Below are positions 46,536-57,807 of a stretch of 64,000 nucleotides of DNA, in pieces (the stretch's first letter is position 1; every line of letters starts with the position of its first letter). The position numbers were made by a program, and so were the translations under genes. The DNA is from Cryptomeria japonica (Eukaryota > Streptophyta > Pinopsida > Cupressales > Cupressaceae), in assembly GCF_030272615.1 (NCBI RefSeq), contig NC_081406.1, forward strand, positions 192,519,891 through 192,583,890, read 5' to 3'. The notes under the pieces were generated by a model. It was not told the DNA's origin. It was given only the letters and a program-made list of their open reading frames with translations, and searched no databases.

Positions 46536-48734
46536 GACCTCCCTTGATCCTCTCCCCTTAGACCTAACTCAAATTTGAAGCGGGAATTCTCTCCTATGTC
46601 GGCCCAATTCAGAAAATTAGTTAATTAAATAGTATATAAGAGGTTTTCCCCCTCTCATTTGACATCCAATCAATCCAAGAAATCTAAGGCATATACACAA
46701 GAGATAAAGAATTCAAGCATTCAAGAGAAATTAAGCATTTTCAGTCTTCCTTCAAGATTTGGAGCAACAATAGAGACAAGATTTCAAGCAATGAAGAGGA
46801 GATCAACATTCTACTTCATGAAACCCTAATTCCATGTGGAGGCAAGCAAAAATCCACAAGGAGGTATAAGCATTTCAATTTCATTCAATTCAACATCCCC
46901 TCAAAGAGGAGGATTTCTACTTTCAGTCATTTCATTTACATTATTTCAACCACTTGGTTAATTCCAAAACTGGGGTTTGATCTGAAGACAAACCCCTATT
47001 CCCAACACATTTCCCTTTCTTTCTTTGTGCTGGAAATAGGTGCACAATTGTACTTCTGGAATTAAGCTTTATTCGTAGAGATGAAAAAACCCTTTTCGAT
47101 GCACGAAAAGTTTGGAGGACCAATAGGAGGGCGCCCCTGTCCAGACACACGGTACTTTTGTCAGATTTCGTAGAGCAGCTCTGAATCATCTCAAACTTCT
47201 TAGTCTCTTAGATCTAGGTGCACGACTGAATCCTGAATCTATAGCTCACTGTTTTCACATACTTTGTCTCCATTTTCAACAATTTGTCTTAACTCAATCA
47301 ATCAACTTACAGAAGAGGGTCAATTGCATTTTAATCCATTCCAATCTACTTAGTATTCAATCCTTGCATCCTTTAGGATTAGATCTAGTAGATTCATCCC
47401 CCTCTTTTGAATGTAAAGTCCCCCTCAAGTGAAAATTAGAGCCTAGTGAATTTCCTCTTCTTCCATTTAGCGAATTGGGTGAGATTCTCCAATTTTCCAC
47501 TTTACATTTTGGTGAACCCAACACGTCTTATGCTTGCTTCTGATTTCTATTTTTAGATATGAGTGCATGCACTTTAAAATTCAAATTTTCAATTACAAGT
47601 TTAATTTATTTGCAATTTAAAAAAATTTAGAGGTTAAATTCACAAAAAAACCCTAATTTTTAGATTCAAAATTGAGCTTGTCATTTGTCTCAATTGGATT
47701 GATTGTTTCAGATCTGAGAACTCTTTATTTTACAATTCAAGTAATCATTTACACTTTTAATTTTCAAATTTTAAAAAAAATTAAGTGGTTAAATTATAAA
47801 ACCCTAATTTTTAATTTTAAAATTGACCTTGTGGATGTGTAGATCTTGAATTCATTTTCAGATTTGGGTCTTTGCTTCAATTTCAAAATTCATTTTACCT
47901 CCTTGCAACATTCAAATTTTCAAATTAATTTTTTTTCAAATTAAGCGGCGTATGCAACAAACCTTAATTTTTAAATTTAAATTAACCTCGTGTAATTTCA
48001 AAATTTTCTTTAAGCATTTAATTGGATCAATTAAATCTAAAATCTCTTTTTGTCCCTCTAGACATCATAAAAGTCGGCCCTTAGGTGTGCCCTTTTTGTT
48101 GTCCTTTCAATTAATCCTTTTATCAAACATTCTAAGTGTGTCCTAATTCGACCTTGAAGGCTTAATTTTACATATCTAGGTATCTCCAATTTCCATATCC
48201 TTCTGAAATTCGCATTAAAATCATAAAATCTAGTCTCCCCGAAAATTTGGAAAAAAGTTGGTCGGACTGTGTGTTCAGACCAAGTCGCTACCTACTTGGT
48301 CCCAACTTTTTCTTCTCAAATTTTGGGAGCTTGTTTAGACTTTATTTTACTACACAATTCCAGAGATTTGTGAAGTTTTATTGATTTTAGGTCACCCTAA
48401 GGTCGAAAACAAATATGAATTTCAACATTTCCATTGTTAATGTGAATTTTAAAATTAAGTGGTTCACTACGCATATCCTAATTTTTAAGATTAAATTGAT
48501 TTCTTCATTTCAAAATCTCAAAATTTTAATTAAGAGGTTAAAATGAGATAACCCTAATTTTAATTTTGACTTTCCCTCCTTTCAAACTTTCAAAATTAAA
48601 ACCTTAATTTTCAATTTATTTTCCCTAGTGCATGAGTTTTACTACCATTAGTCCTACCTATAGTATCCCCAATACCCCACATCAAAACCATAACAAAATT
48701 TGAACCTAACACCAAGATTTCTAAGTGCATATAT
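46536..48734 (+). other. Putative Gypsy-type LTR end and leader with degenerate repeats
   Basis: A TATATAAGAGG string (46633-46643) is followed by non-coding sequence rich in AAGATTTCAAGC phrases. From 47570 to 48600 about five degenerate copies of a 60-110-base block recur, each with TTAAG.GGTTAAA then ACCCTAATTTTTA and AAATTGA. A TTTTGGTGAACCCAACACG string at 47508-47526 sits where a primer site might be, but I cannot match it to a tRNA. No coding domain follows because Copia D interrupts at 48735. The assignment is tentative. Confidence 0.35.
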
Positions 48735-50259
48735 TGTAAGTTCTGATACTAAATGTAAAGTATAGATGCCAATAGCTAACAAGATGAGAGGGGGGGGGGG
48801 GAGAATCATACAAACTTAATCTTCCATAAAATCAACAAATTCAACCTCGGTAACTTATACTTCAACAATGTAACAAAAAACTGTTAAACATGCTAACTCA
48901 TAAACACATAATCATCATAACGCATATAACACCAGATTTAACGTGGAAACCCAAATAGGGAAAAACCACTATGGGATTTTGGACCCACTAAGAAATACAC
49001 TCTTCTAGAGTATGCTCGGTTAAAAGCAAATCCTGTTAAAGATTACAAACACATTGCTAGATGTGAGCCGGTTAAGGGATTTCCCTTAGATCTGTTAGGA
49101 TCTTCACTTTGTTAGAAGTGACCCTGTCAAAGGATTTCAAACACTCATTTAGAATGTCACCTTGCTAGAGGGTTTACAAATAAGACTGTTAAGCCCACTC
49201 GGTTAAGAGATTTTCTGTCACTTACACAACAACAATAATAAAAATATATATGTAACTTCACATCTAAAATGCTAAAGAAGATTCTTATTTGCTCAAAACA
49301 ATCTAGTCATAGGACTTATCTTGTCCCTCTACTGGGCTCTCTACTCTGTTATTCAAATAGGTCTTCAAGCTTCTGTGCTCGGTAATCACTATGTAGCATC
49401 CTTGTGCTTACACTTGCTTGCATACATTGTTTATCAACAATTCCTTATTTATAAACAATTGCTAACCGCTTAATCTCCTTGATCACATTTCCCATGATCA
49501 ATCATAGCCATCAGATCTTCAAACTTGACCAGGTTCAATGTATCCTTTCGATCTGAAAATGTTTTACCTCGCCTGGGGACTTGCATTCCTTTCTTGGAAC
49601 TTGCACAAGGTTATTGCGGTTCAATCTGCATTGTAGATCTTCCTGCCGATTTTCCTTTGCCATAGATCCTTAACAAACTTCATGCACGACATACCAATCA
49701 TTTATACATCTTGAACTAATCATTGTCCTTCATTAAATAATGCTTTTATCCATCCAATGCGATCTATCATAACTCGGTTGCAACGCGGTAAATACTGAAC
49801 TTTACTCGGTAGACATTCCGCCTTCATTAACCGATATCGATAACCTTAGGGTTTACCGACTAGGTTCCTTAAAATTTACCGACTAGGTTCTTTGCTCGGT
49901 TGCATAGTATAGTATTAACCTTACAATCAACAACATTTGTAGGATATCAAAACAATCTAAACATCATGATCTCATCATTGTCTAACTCGGTAATAGTTAC
50001 CCATTGAATATCCTATTCCTCCTCTTATTCATCACATTCTTTCTGTGTCTTTTACCAACATCTTAATTCTCTTCAAATCAATCTTCTCAAGATATGGCAA
50101 CATCATACTGAATCAGAAAATCAATTTCTTGACATCAATGACAAAATAATGTTATAAAGATAGTTATCATCCTTCTTCAGTTATATCAATAATCTTCAAC
50201 AACCTTCTCAATATCCTCAATTAATATCAACAATCTTCCTTTCTACTGAAATGCCAACA
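48735..50259 (-). repeat. 3' LTR of Copia D
   Basis: TGTAAGTTCTGATACTAAATG to GAAATGCCAACA. It has a G-run near the left end (48791-48800) and the GATTTAACGTGGAAACCC phrase. It pairs with 54952-56451. Confidence 0.95.
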
Positions 50260-50273
50260 ATCTCCCCCTTTGG
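50260..50273 (-). other. Polypurine tract of Copia D
   Basis: The minus strand CCAAAGGGGGAGAT immediately precedes the 3' LTR start TGTTGGCA. It is identical to the tract in Copia A. Confidence 0.9.
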
Positions 50274-50699
50274 CATTGATGGCAAAACCAACAATTAAAT
50301 GGTAATACCAACAAGATATTCAAATTGATTTAGATTCAGATTGTTGTTAGACTTCTCCTGTTATCCTTGAGCTGTTAAAATCTTCTGAAGTTTTCTCCAT
50401 TTTGTATTCTTCTCCCCCTGTCATTAGTCTTCTATTATCTTCTTCATTTAGGATTTTACCATTTAGTCTTCTCCCCCTTTGACAACAATGCCAAAAAAAG
50501 TAAAAGAACTAAATCATGATTTCTTCCTCTGTGAAGTGATTTGCCTTGTTGTGTATCATCTCAATCTCGGTTAGAGCAACTTGTCTCTATTCATTATTTC
50601 TTGCACACCATTAGAAAACCTTCTAAAGTGCGTAAAGAAGCATCAATCCAAACATAATATTCTGTAGATTCATCGAATTGATGCTTTCACCGAACTCTG

Positions 50700-51983
50700 T
50701 CAGTGAGTAGAAGATAGGGGTAGGACCCCTAGCTTGCTTCTGAGATACTCAAATGTGTCCTTTGGCAATGGCTTTGTGAAGATGTCTGCTAATTGCTCCT
50801 TTGAACTGATATATTCAAGCACAACTTTCTTCTCTTGAACTTCTTCTCTGAGATAATGATACTTTATAGATATATGCTTTGTCTTAGAGTGCATTACTGG
50901 ATTCTTTGAAATGTTAATGGCACTAGTATTATCATAAAATATAGTTATTGGCTCAGTAACTTTCTCATTTATACCTTCCAACAGTTGTTTGATCCATGCT
51001 ATATTGGTACAATTCAATGCTGCAGCAACATATTCAGCTTCTGCTATTGACTGTGAAATACATCCTTGTTTCTTGCTAAGCCAACTCACTAGTCTTTCTC
51101 CTAAAAAGAAAGCTCCACCACTTGTGCTTTTCCTGTCATCAATGTTGCCTGCCCAATTAGCATCAGTATAAACTTTTAAATCAAAATCATTTCTCTTTTC
51201 ATATACTAAGCCATAATCTTCAGTGCCTCTCAGGTATCTGAAAATTCTCTTGATTACTGTCATATGGGTTTCCTTGGGATCTGCAAAAAATCTTGCAACA
51301 ATACCTACTGCATGTGCTATATCCGGTCTACTATGCACAACATATTGCAATTTCCCAATCATAGATCGGTAAAGTGTCTCATCAACAGATGTAGATTCAT
51401 CATTCTTTGATAGTTTACAGTTAGTAGTCATAGGAGTACTTACTGGTTTAGAATCCTCCATTCCAAATTTCTTCAAGATTTCCTTTATGTACTTGGATTG
51501 AGTAATGAAAATCTCATATTTCATTTGAAATATTTGTAAACCTATAAAATATTTTATCTCACCGATTAGTGACATCTCAAATTCTTTGCACATTTCATTT
51601 CCAAAGTTCTTGCATAAGGAGTCATTACCACAAAAAATAATATCATCAACAAATATGGCTGAGATCAGTATTCCATTGTTCTCATCATTCTTCTTGTACA
51701 TGTTGCTATTTTCACTTGTCCTTATAAAACCAATCTTGATTAAATAAGAGTGCAGTCTCTCATACCATGCTCTAGGTGCTTGTTTCAAACCATATAAAGC
51801 TTTGTTTAGTTTACATACCTGATCTTTTTTCTTGTCTTCAACAAATCCTTCAGGTTGTTCTATGTAAACTTCTTCTTCTAGTATACCATTCAAAAATGCA
51901 GATTTAACATCCATTTGATATACCTTGAAATTTTTGAAAGCAACATATGCCAACAATGTTCTTACTCCCTCAAGTCTAGCCAC
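50700..51983 (-). pseudogene. Copia D reverse transcriptase and RNase H
   Basis: An open 427-codon stretch: [40 protein letters not shown], the active site [31 protein letters not shown], and RNase H ([36 protein letters not shown], ending [20 protein letters not shown]). The domain set is complete to the C-terminus. It joins in frame to the upstream part across TGA at 52056-52058, in the ARLV(C)KG region where CGA (Arg) is the likely ancestor. RT copies element RNA into DNA and RNase H removes the RNA strand. Confidence 0.93.
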
Positions 51984-52055
51984 AGGTGCAAAGGTCTCAC
52001 CATAATCTATTCCTTCTTCTTGAACATAACCTTTGCAAACTAGTCTTGCTTTGTT

Positions 52056-53513
52056 TCAAATGACTTCACCTTTTTCATTTAGCTTGTTTCTAAAAATCCA
52101 CTTTGTACCAATTACATTTTTGTCCTTCGGTCTTGGGATCAGTGTCCATGTGTCATTCTTCTTGATTTGATCAATCTCTTCTATCATAGCATTTACCCAA
52201 TCTTCACTGTTAAATGCCTCTTTTACTATTCTCGGTTCAAATTCAGATATCAGACATGTGTTCTGTCTCAGTTTGTTCCTTGTCATCACTGGATCATCCT
52301 TATCTCCTATAATCTGACTTGATGCATGATGTCTTCTGACATATTTGGCTAATATAGGCTCGGTAGGCTCTGTATGATCTTCTTCATCACTCGGTAACTG
52401 GACATTCTCTTCAATTTCTTCAGCAACTTTCTCGATAGGACTTCTCGGTTGAACATAAACAAATTCTTCATAATCTTCTGGTTCTTTGGAATTTCCTTCA
52501 TCATTTCTTTCTGCAAATTCATCAATCTTCACATTTGCACTTTCCACTATTTTGTTAGATGATTTGATCAGACATTTAAATGCTTTACTTCTAGAAGAAT
52601 AACTAAGAAATGTTCCTTCTTCACTTTTCTAATCAAACCTTCCATTTCTGTCATCTTTGTGAACATAGCATCTACTTCCAAAGATTTTAAAATAACTTAC
52701 ATTAGGTTTCTTGTCATACCAGATCTCATATGGTGTCTTCATAGTTCCTTTCTTCAGTTGAACTCGGTTCAGGGTGTAAACTGCAGTGTTGATTGCTTCT
52801 CTCCAAAATGTTTGAGGTACCCTCTTTTCTATCATCAGGGTTCTGGCACAATCCACAATTGATTTGTTTCTTCTCTTGGCTATCCTATTTTGCTGAGGTG
52901 TTCTCGATGTAGATACTTGCCTTTTTATACCATGATCATTGCAGAATAAGTTAAATTCATCAAAAGTGAACTCTCCTCCTCTATCAGATCTAAGACATTT
53001 CAGTTGTCTTCCTGTTTCATTTTCAACTCTTGCCTTGTACCATTTAAACATTTGAAAAGCTTCTGATTTTTCTTGTAAAAACATAACTGACATCATCCTT
53101 GAGTAATCATCCACAAATAATATGAAATATCTATCACCATAATAACTTTGAACTTTCATGGGACCACAAAGATCAGTGTGTACTAGATCTAAAATTCCTT
53201 TAGAAGTGTAGGACTTACTTGTAAAGCTTGATCTTGTCATCTTACCCATCTGGCATCCTCGACACATAGCATTCTTAGGTTTTTCCAGACGCGATAGACC
53301 TCTTACTCGGTGCTTCTTACTTAATTTGACCAAATTATCAAAATTTACATGACAAAACCTTTTATGCCATAACCAGGTATCATCTATCTTTTCATAAAGA
53401 CACTTGTTCCGAGTTGAGTCAAGATGAAATGTATTGCCTTTTGTTTGTGTCCCAGTAGCAGCTAACTTTCCATGCTTGTCATGAACTTTGACAATTCCTT
53501 TCTGAAATTCTAT
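52056..53513 (-). pseudogene. Copia D integrase
   Basis: Reads in one frame from after the TGA at 53514 to the TGA at 52056, broken by TAG at 52629-52631. It includes GAG-pre-integrase His and Cys residues (TWLWHKRFCHVNF, CRGCQMGK), core motifs LVHTDLCGPM and LRSDRGGEF (two catalytic Asp), and TPQQNRIAKRRNKS. In the last, the conserved Gly-Val-Ala-Glu reads Arg-Ile-Ala-Lys, so the third catalytic acid is lost. An acidic linker (52500-52350) leads to the RT start (NDTWTLIPRPKDKNVIGTKW). Confidence 0.92.
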
Positions 53514-54887
53514 TCAGTATCCTGTATTGTTTAGCTGTGCTACACTCAACAAATTGTATTTCAAAATTTCAACCCAATATACATCATCACATTTAGCATT
53601 GTCAAGAAGTGTTATAGATCTTTTACCTTTCATCGGACATGGTGCATCATTACCAAATCTTACATAGCCTCCATCATAGTCTTCTAATTTAACAAACTTG
53701 TGTTTATCACCTGTCATATGATGTGAGCATCCACTGTCTATGATCCAAGAATAATTATTATTTATGTGAGATATTAGGGCTTTTTCTTCATACCTTTCTT
53801 CATTAGATCCATCTTTAATAGCCACATAAACAACTTCCTTTGTATCAGTTTCATTAGATTTATCATCGTTGGATTCCTCATCAGCTACTAGACATGTCTT
53901 TCCGTCTCTCCTTCTGAAGTCTCGGTGTCCTCTGTATTGGTTGTCTTTCTGCCTGTTATCTCGGTATTCTCTCTTTTCACTAGATTCTTTGTCAGGGCAG
54001 TTAGAAGCCATATGCCCTATTTTATCACAATTGAAACATTTTAAAGGTAGCTTCCCTTTATACTTACCTTTACCTCTCGGTAACCTTCTGGCTAATAATG
54101 CTTCAAATTCTTCTTTCTTCTTGATTTCCTCATACAGTTTGTGCACTTTTTCCATGTTCTTGCGAAATCTTTCACTTGCTCCACTGTGATCCCCTTCAGA
54201 GTACTTACTCATTCTATCATTGTAATCATCAGATTCACCAATATGAAAAGAACTGAATGCAGATTCTACTTTATTTACCGAAGACCCACTATTATCAAAA
54301 TTACTTAGCTCAAATGCATGTAGCTTACCAATAGTAGCATCCAAAGAAACTGTCATGTTAGGTACAGACCTCAATTCATTGATTGCAGAGACTCGAATAG
54401 CATAAGCAGGTAGAAGGGTTCTCAACAACTTACTTGTTACATCATTTTCTTCAATAGTTCCTCCTGCTCCTTTAATTTGATTGACAGTCTCCTTTAACCT
54501 TGTACTGTATTGGGTTATGTTCTCACCTTCATTCATTCTCATGGATTCAAGTTGTCCTCTTAGACTATCTACTTTTTCTCTTTGAACATGTTCATCACTG
54601 CCATATACAGATATGAGCTTAGTCCACATTGCTTTTGCATCATTACAACCTTCTAGGTCATTAAACTCTGAGTCGGTCAATGCTGATGTTATTTCAATCA
54701 TAGCTTGAATGTGTTCTTGCTTTGCCTTTATCTCTTCCATGGTCATTGGGTTGGTTCTTTGTGGTATGCAATCATTCTCCAAATAATATGTTGCATATTC
54801 TCCAATTCTTGATAAATGCAGCTTCATCATTTTCTACCATGTGGAGAAACTTGACTTGTTCAACTTTGGTGCATCCCTTTTATACAT
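53514..54887 (-). pseudogene. Copia D gag and protease
   Basis: The start is placed at ATG 54887-54885. It is in frame with the known gag and followed by KLNKSSFSTW, then a TAG at 54834-54836, then a 438-codon open stretch. Gag shows the UBN2 pattern (AKAMWTKLISVYGSDEHVQR, DSLRGQLESMRM), a basic Arg/Lys region, the zinc knuckle CFNCDKIGHMASNC (CX2CX4HX4C), and then protease WIIDSGCSHHMTGD with catalytic Asp-Ser-Gly intact. The stretch ends LLSVAQLNNTGY before TGA 53514. Gag forms the particle and the protease cuts the polyprotein. Confidence 0.92.
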
Positions 54888-54935
54888 CTTCGGATCTTTG
54901 CCTCAAGTACCTTTAAAATTTTCTTCTGGAGTCCA

Positions 54936-54949
54936 AAGCTCTGATACCA
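54936..54949 (-). other. Primer-binding site of Copia D
   Basis: The minus strand TGGTATCAGAGCTT lies two bases inside the 5' LTR. It is an exact match to the usual plant initiator Met-tRNA primer site. Confidence 0.93.
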
Positions 54950-54951
54950 AT

Positions 54952-56451
54952 TGTAAGTTCTGATACTAAATGTAAAGTACAAATGCCAATAGCTAACAAG
55001 ATGAGAGGGGGGGGGGGTGAATCATACAAACTTAATCTTCCATAAAATCAATAGATTCAACCTCGGTAACTTATACTTCAGCAATGTAACCAAAAACTGT
55101 TAAACATGCTAACTCATAAACACATAATCATCATAACACATATAACACCAGATTTAATGTGGAAACCCAAATAGGGAAAAACCACTGTGGGATTTCGGAC
55201 CCACTAAGAAATACACTCTTCTAGAGTATGCTCGGTTAAAAGCAAATCCTATTAAAGATTACAAACACATTGCTAGATGTGACCCGGTTAAGGGATTTCC
55301 CTCAGATCTGTTAGGATCTTCACTTTGTTAGAAGTGACCCTGTCAAAGGATTTCAAACATTCATTTAGAATGTCACCTTGCTAGAGGGTTTACAAATAAG
55401 ACTGTTAATTCCACTCGGTTAAGAGATTTTCTGTCACTTACACAATAACAGTAATAAAAATATATCTGCAACTTCACATCTAAAATATAAAGCAGATTCT
55501 TATTTGCTCAAAACAATCTAATCATAGGACTTATCTTGTCCCTCTGCTGGGCTCTCTACTCTATTATTCAAATAGGTATTCAAGCTTTTGTGCTCAGTAA
55601 TCACTATGTAGCATCCCTGTGCTTACACTTGCCCGCATACATTGTTTATTAACAATTCCTTATTTATAAACAATTGCTAACCACTTAATCTCCTTGATCA
55701 CATTTTCCATGATCAATCATAGCCATCAGATCTTCAAACTTGACCAGGTTCAATGTATCCTTTTGATCTGAAAACGTTTTACCTCGCCTAGGGACTTGCA
55801 TTCCTTTCTTGGAACTTGCACAAGGTTATTGCGGTTCAATCTGCATTGTAGATCTTCCTGCCAATTTTCCTTTTCCATAGATCCTTAACAAACTTCATGC
55901 ATGACATACCAATCATTTATACATCTCGAACTAATAATTGTCCTTCATTAAATAATGCTTTTATCCATCCAATGCAATCTGTCATAACTCGGTTGCAACT
56001 CAGTAAATACTAAACTTTACTCGGTAGACATTCCGCCTTCATTAACTGATATCGATAACCTTAGGGTTTACCGACTAGGTTCTTTGCTCGGTTGCATAGT
56101 ATAGTATTAACCTTACAATCAACAACATTTGTAGGATATCAAAACAATCTAAACATCATGATCTCATCATTGTCTAACTTGGTAATAGTTGCCCATTGAA
56201 TATCTCATTTCTCCTCTTATTCATCACATTCTTTCTGTGTCTTTTACCGACATCTTAATTCTCTTCAAATCAATCTTCTCAAGATATGGCAACATCATAC
56301 TGAATCAAAAAATCAATTTCTTGACATCAATGACAAAATAATGTTATAAAGATAGTTATCATCCTTCTTCAGTTATATCAATAATCTTCAACAACCTTCT
56401 CAATATCCTCAATGAATATCAAGAATCTTCCTTTCTACTAAAATGCCAACA
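54952..56451 (-). repeat. 5' LTR of Copia D
   Basis: TGTAAGTTCTGATACTAAATG to AAAATGCCAACA. Same phrases and G-run as its partner at 48735-50259, lacking one 25-base duplication. Confidence 0.95.
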
Positions 56452-56982
56452 ATATATAAGCAATACTAATAAATGACTTAATAATATAACTAAGACAAAT
56501 GATACCAGAAATATTATGAGTTTTTAAATATAATTATTTTAATTTTTTTCAAAGTAGAATTAGATCAAATTAAAATCCTTCAAACTATCATCTCTAAGAA
56601 TTTATAGAAATATATATTCATATTGTATAATAGGATAATCTATGCATTTGAATTTCTATTTAATTTTAAAGATAGTGCTATTGTATATAATATACAAATT
56701 AGTGTTATCTTATCCTCAACTAAACATTAAATATTACTAAATTGGTATACTTAAAGCTTTTTTCATGCTAATCCATGCATTTAATGATGAAGATCTACAA
56801 TTGACTGGACATGTATGGTCGTTAGAACAATTATGGCCATCACTATATGCTAGGTTACTTAGGTTTAATATCATTAGTATAATATTTTCTTAACATTGAA
56901 AGATTATTAAATCAAATAAAAGAATCTCATCCCATAAATGAATCCCAATAATCAATACCTTAATCACTACAACATTCTATGA
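56452..56982. other. AT-rich spacer between Copia D and the Helitron
   Basis: No motif or frame of note. Confidence 0.6.
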
Positions 56983-57011
56983 CTAGCAGTTGCATGGGGA
57001 GTGCCTGCAAC
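56983..57011 (-). terminator. Candidate Helitron 3' end: hairpin plus CTAG
   Basis: On the plus strand CTAG (56983-56986) is followed by a stem GTTGCA (56989-56994) and TGCAAC (57006-57011) with possible extra GG/CC pairs inside. On the minus strand this is a GC-rich hairpin just before CTAG and then T. Helitrons end in CTRR after a short hairpin. The spacer of two bases is shorter than the usual 10 or so, so another end is possible. Confidence 0.55.
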
Positions 57012-57807
57012 AGGAAGCCGATAGGTCTGATTGTAAAGGCATTATTTTATTAGATGAATTAGACTTGTCTTATTCAGAGTTATTTTATTAGATGAATTAG
57101 AGTTGTCTTATTCAGAGGTATATTTATTTACATTCATGCCATAGAAGTATGAATTAAATGTACATGTGAATAACGAAAAATCTATTAAAGTCAAACAAAT
57201 AATTATACAGTAACAATGTTTTGGTGTACATAACCCAACCAATGGTTGTTCCCAAAGTCGAAAGTTTTCCACCCACCATCCCCCATGCTGGTGTATGCGG
57301 CATGATGTACTTCAAGAAAATGTCATGAATATTTGATTTACAATTTTTTTTTTGTAGGCTATATTATTCCCAACCAAATATTTTTGTTGGACCCAGAGTA
57401 TTGTTGTTATCCACCCTCCATCCCCCATGCTAGTAACTGCAACATGTTATATAGCCTTTTGTTGAAATGCATGTGATCTATATGATGAAAGACCTGCATC
57501 ATTGTTTCATTTATATAAGTTATATTTGGAAAACTTGTAGAAGTGGTCTAGTTAAATACTTTAAAAAACTTGAAAATTTGAAATGTAGTAATTTTTAGTA
57601 ATATAATACCTTGTGGAATGTGAAATGACACAATGGCAATTTGACCTATCATTCATGTCAGTATTTGTGTGTTGTGAGAGAGGTTTTCTGCAGATAAGTT
57701 TTTTAAATCAATAATTAAATTTGGTTTAAGAAGTAAAAGCAAGTTAATTTTTCTAAGTGGCTATGATATTGAGCTACCTAATAGCATTCTGTATTCTGAA
57801 AAGGTTT

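Larger units (their letters stand above)
48735..56451 (-). mobile_element. Copia element D, complete, best preserved
   Basis: 5' LTR 56451-54952, primer site, gag-pol, polypurine tract, 3' LTR 50259-48735. The LTRs align end to end, differing at scattered bases plus one 25-base tandem unit near 49867-49891 present only in the 3' LTR. Outer flanks are ATAT on both sides (48731-48734 and 56452-56455), suggesting a target duplication, although low complexity prevents proof. The coding frame from 54887 to 50700 keeps one phase throughout and is broken by four nonsense codons. Confidence 0.95.

Noticed and set aside
47640-48560. ACCCTAA phrases suggesting telomere-type repeats
   Set aside because: They recur every 100 bases or more inside larger degenerate blocks, not as head-to-tail 7-mers.
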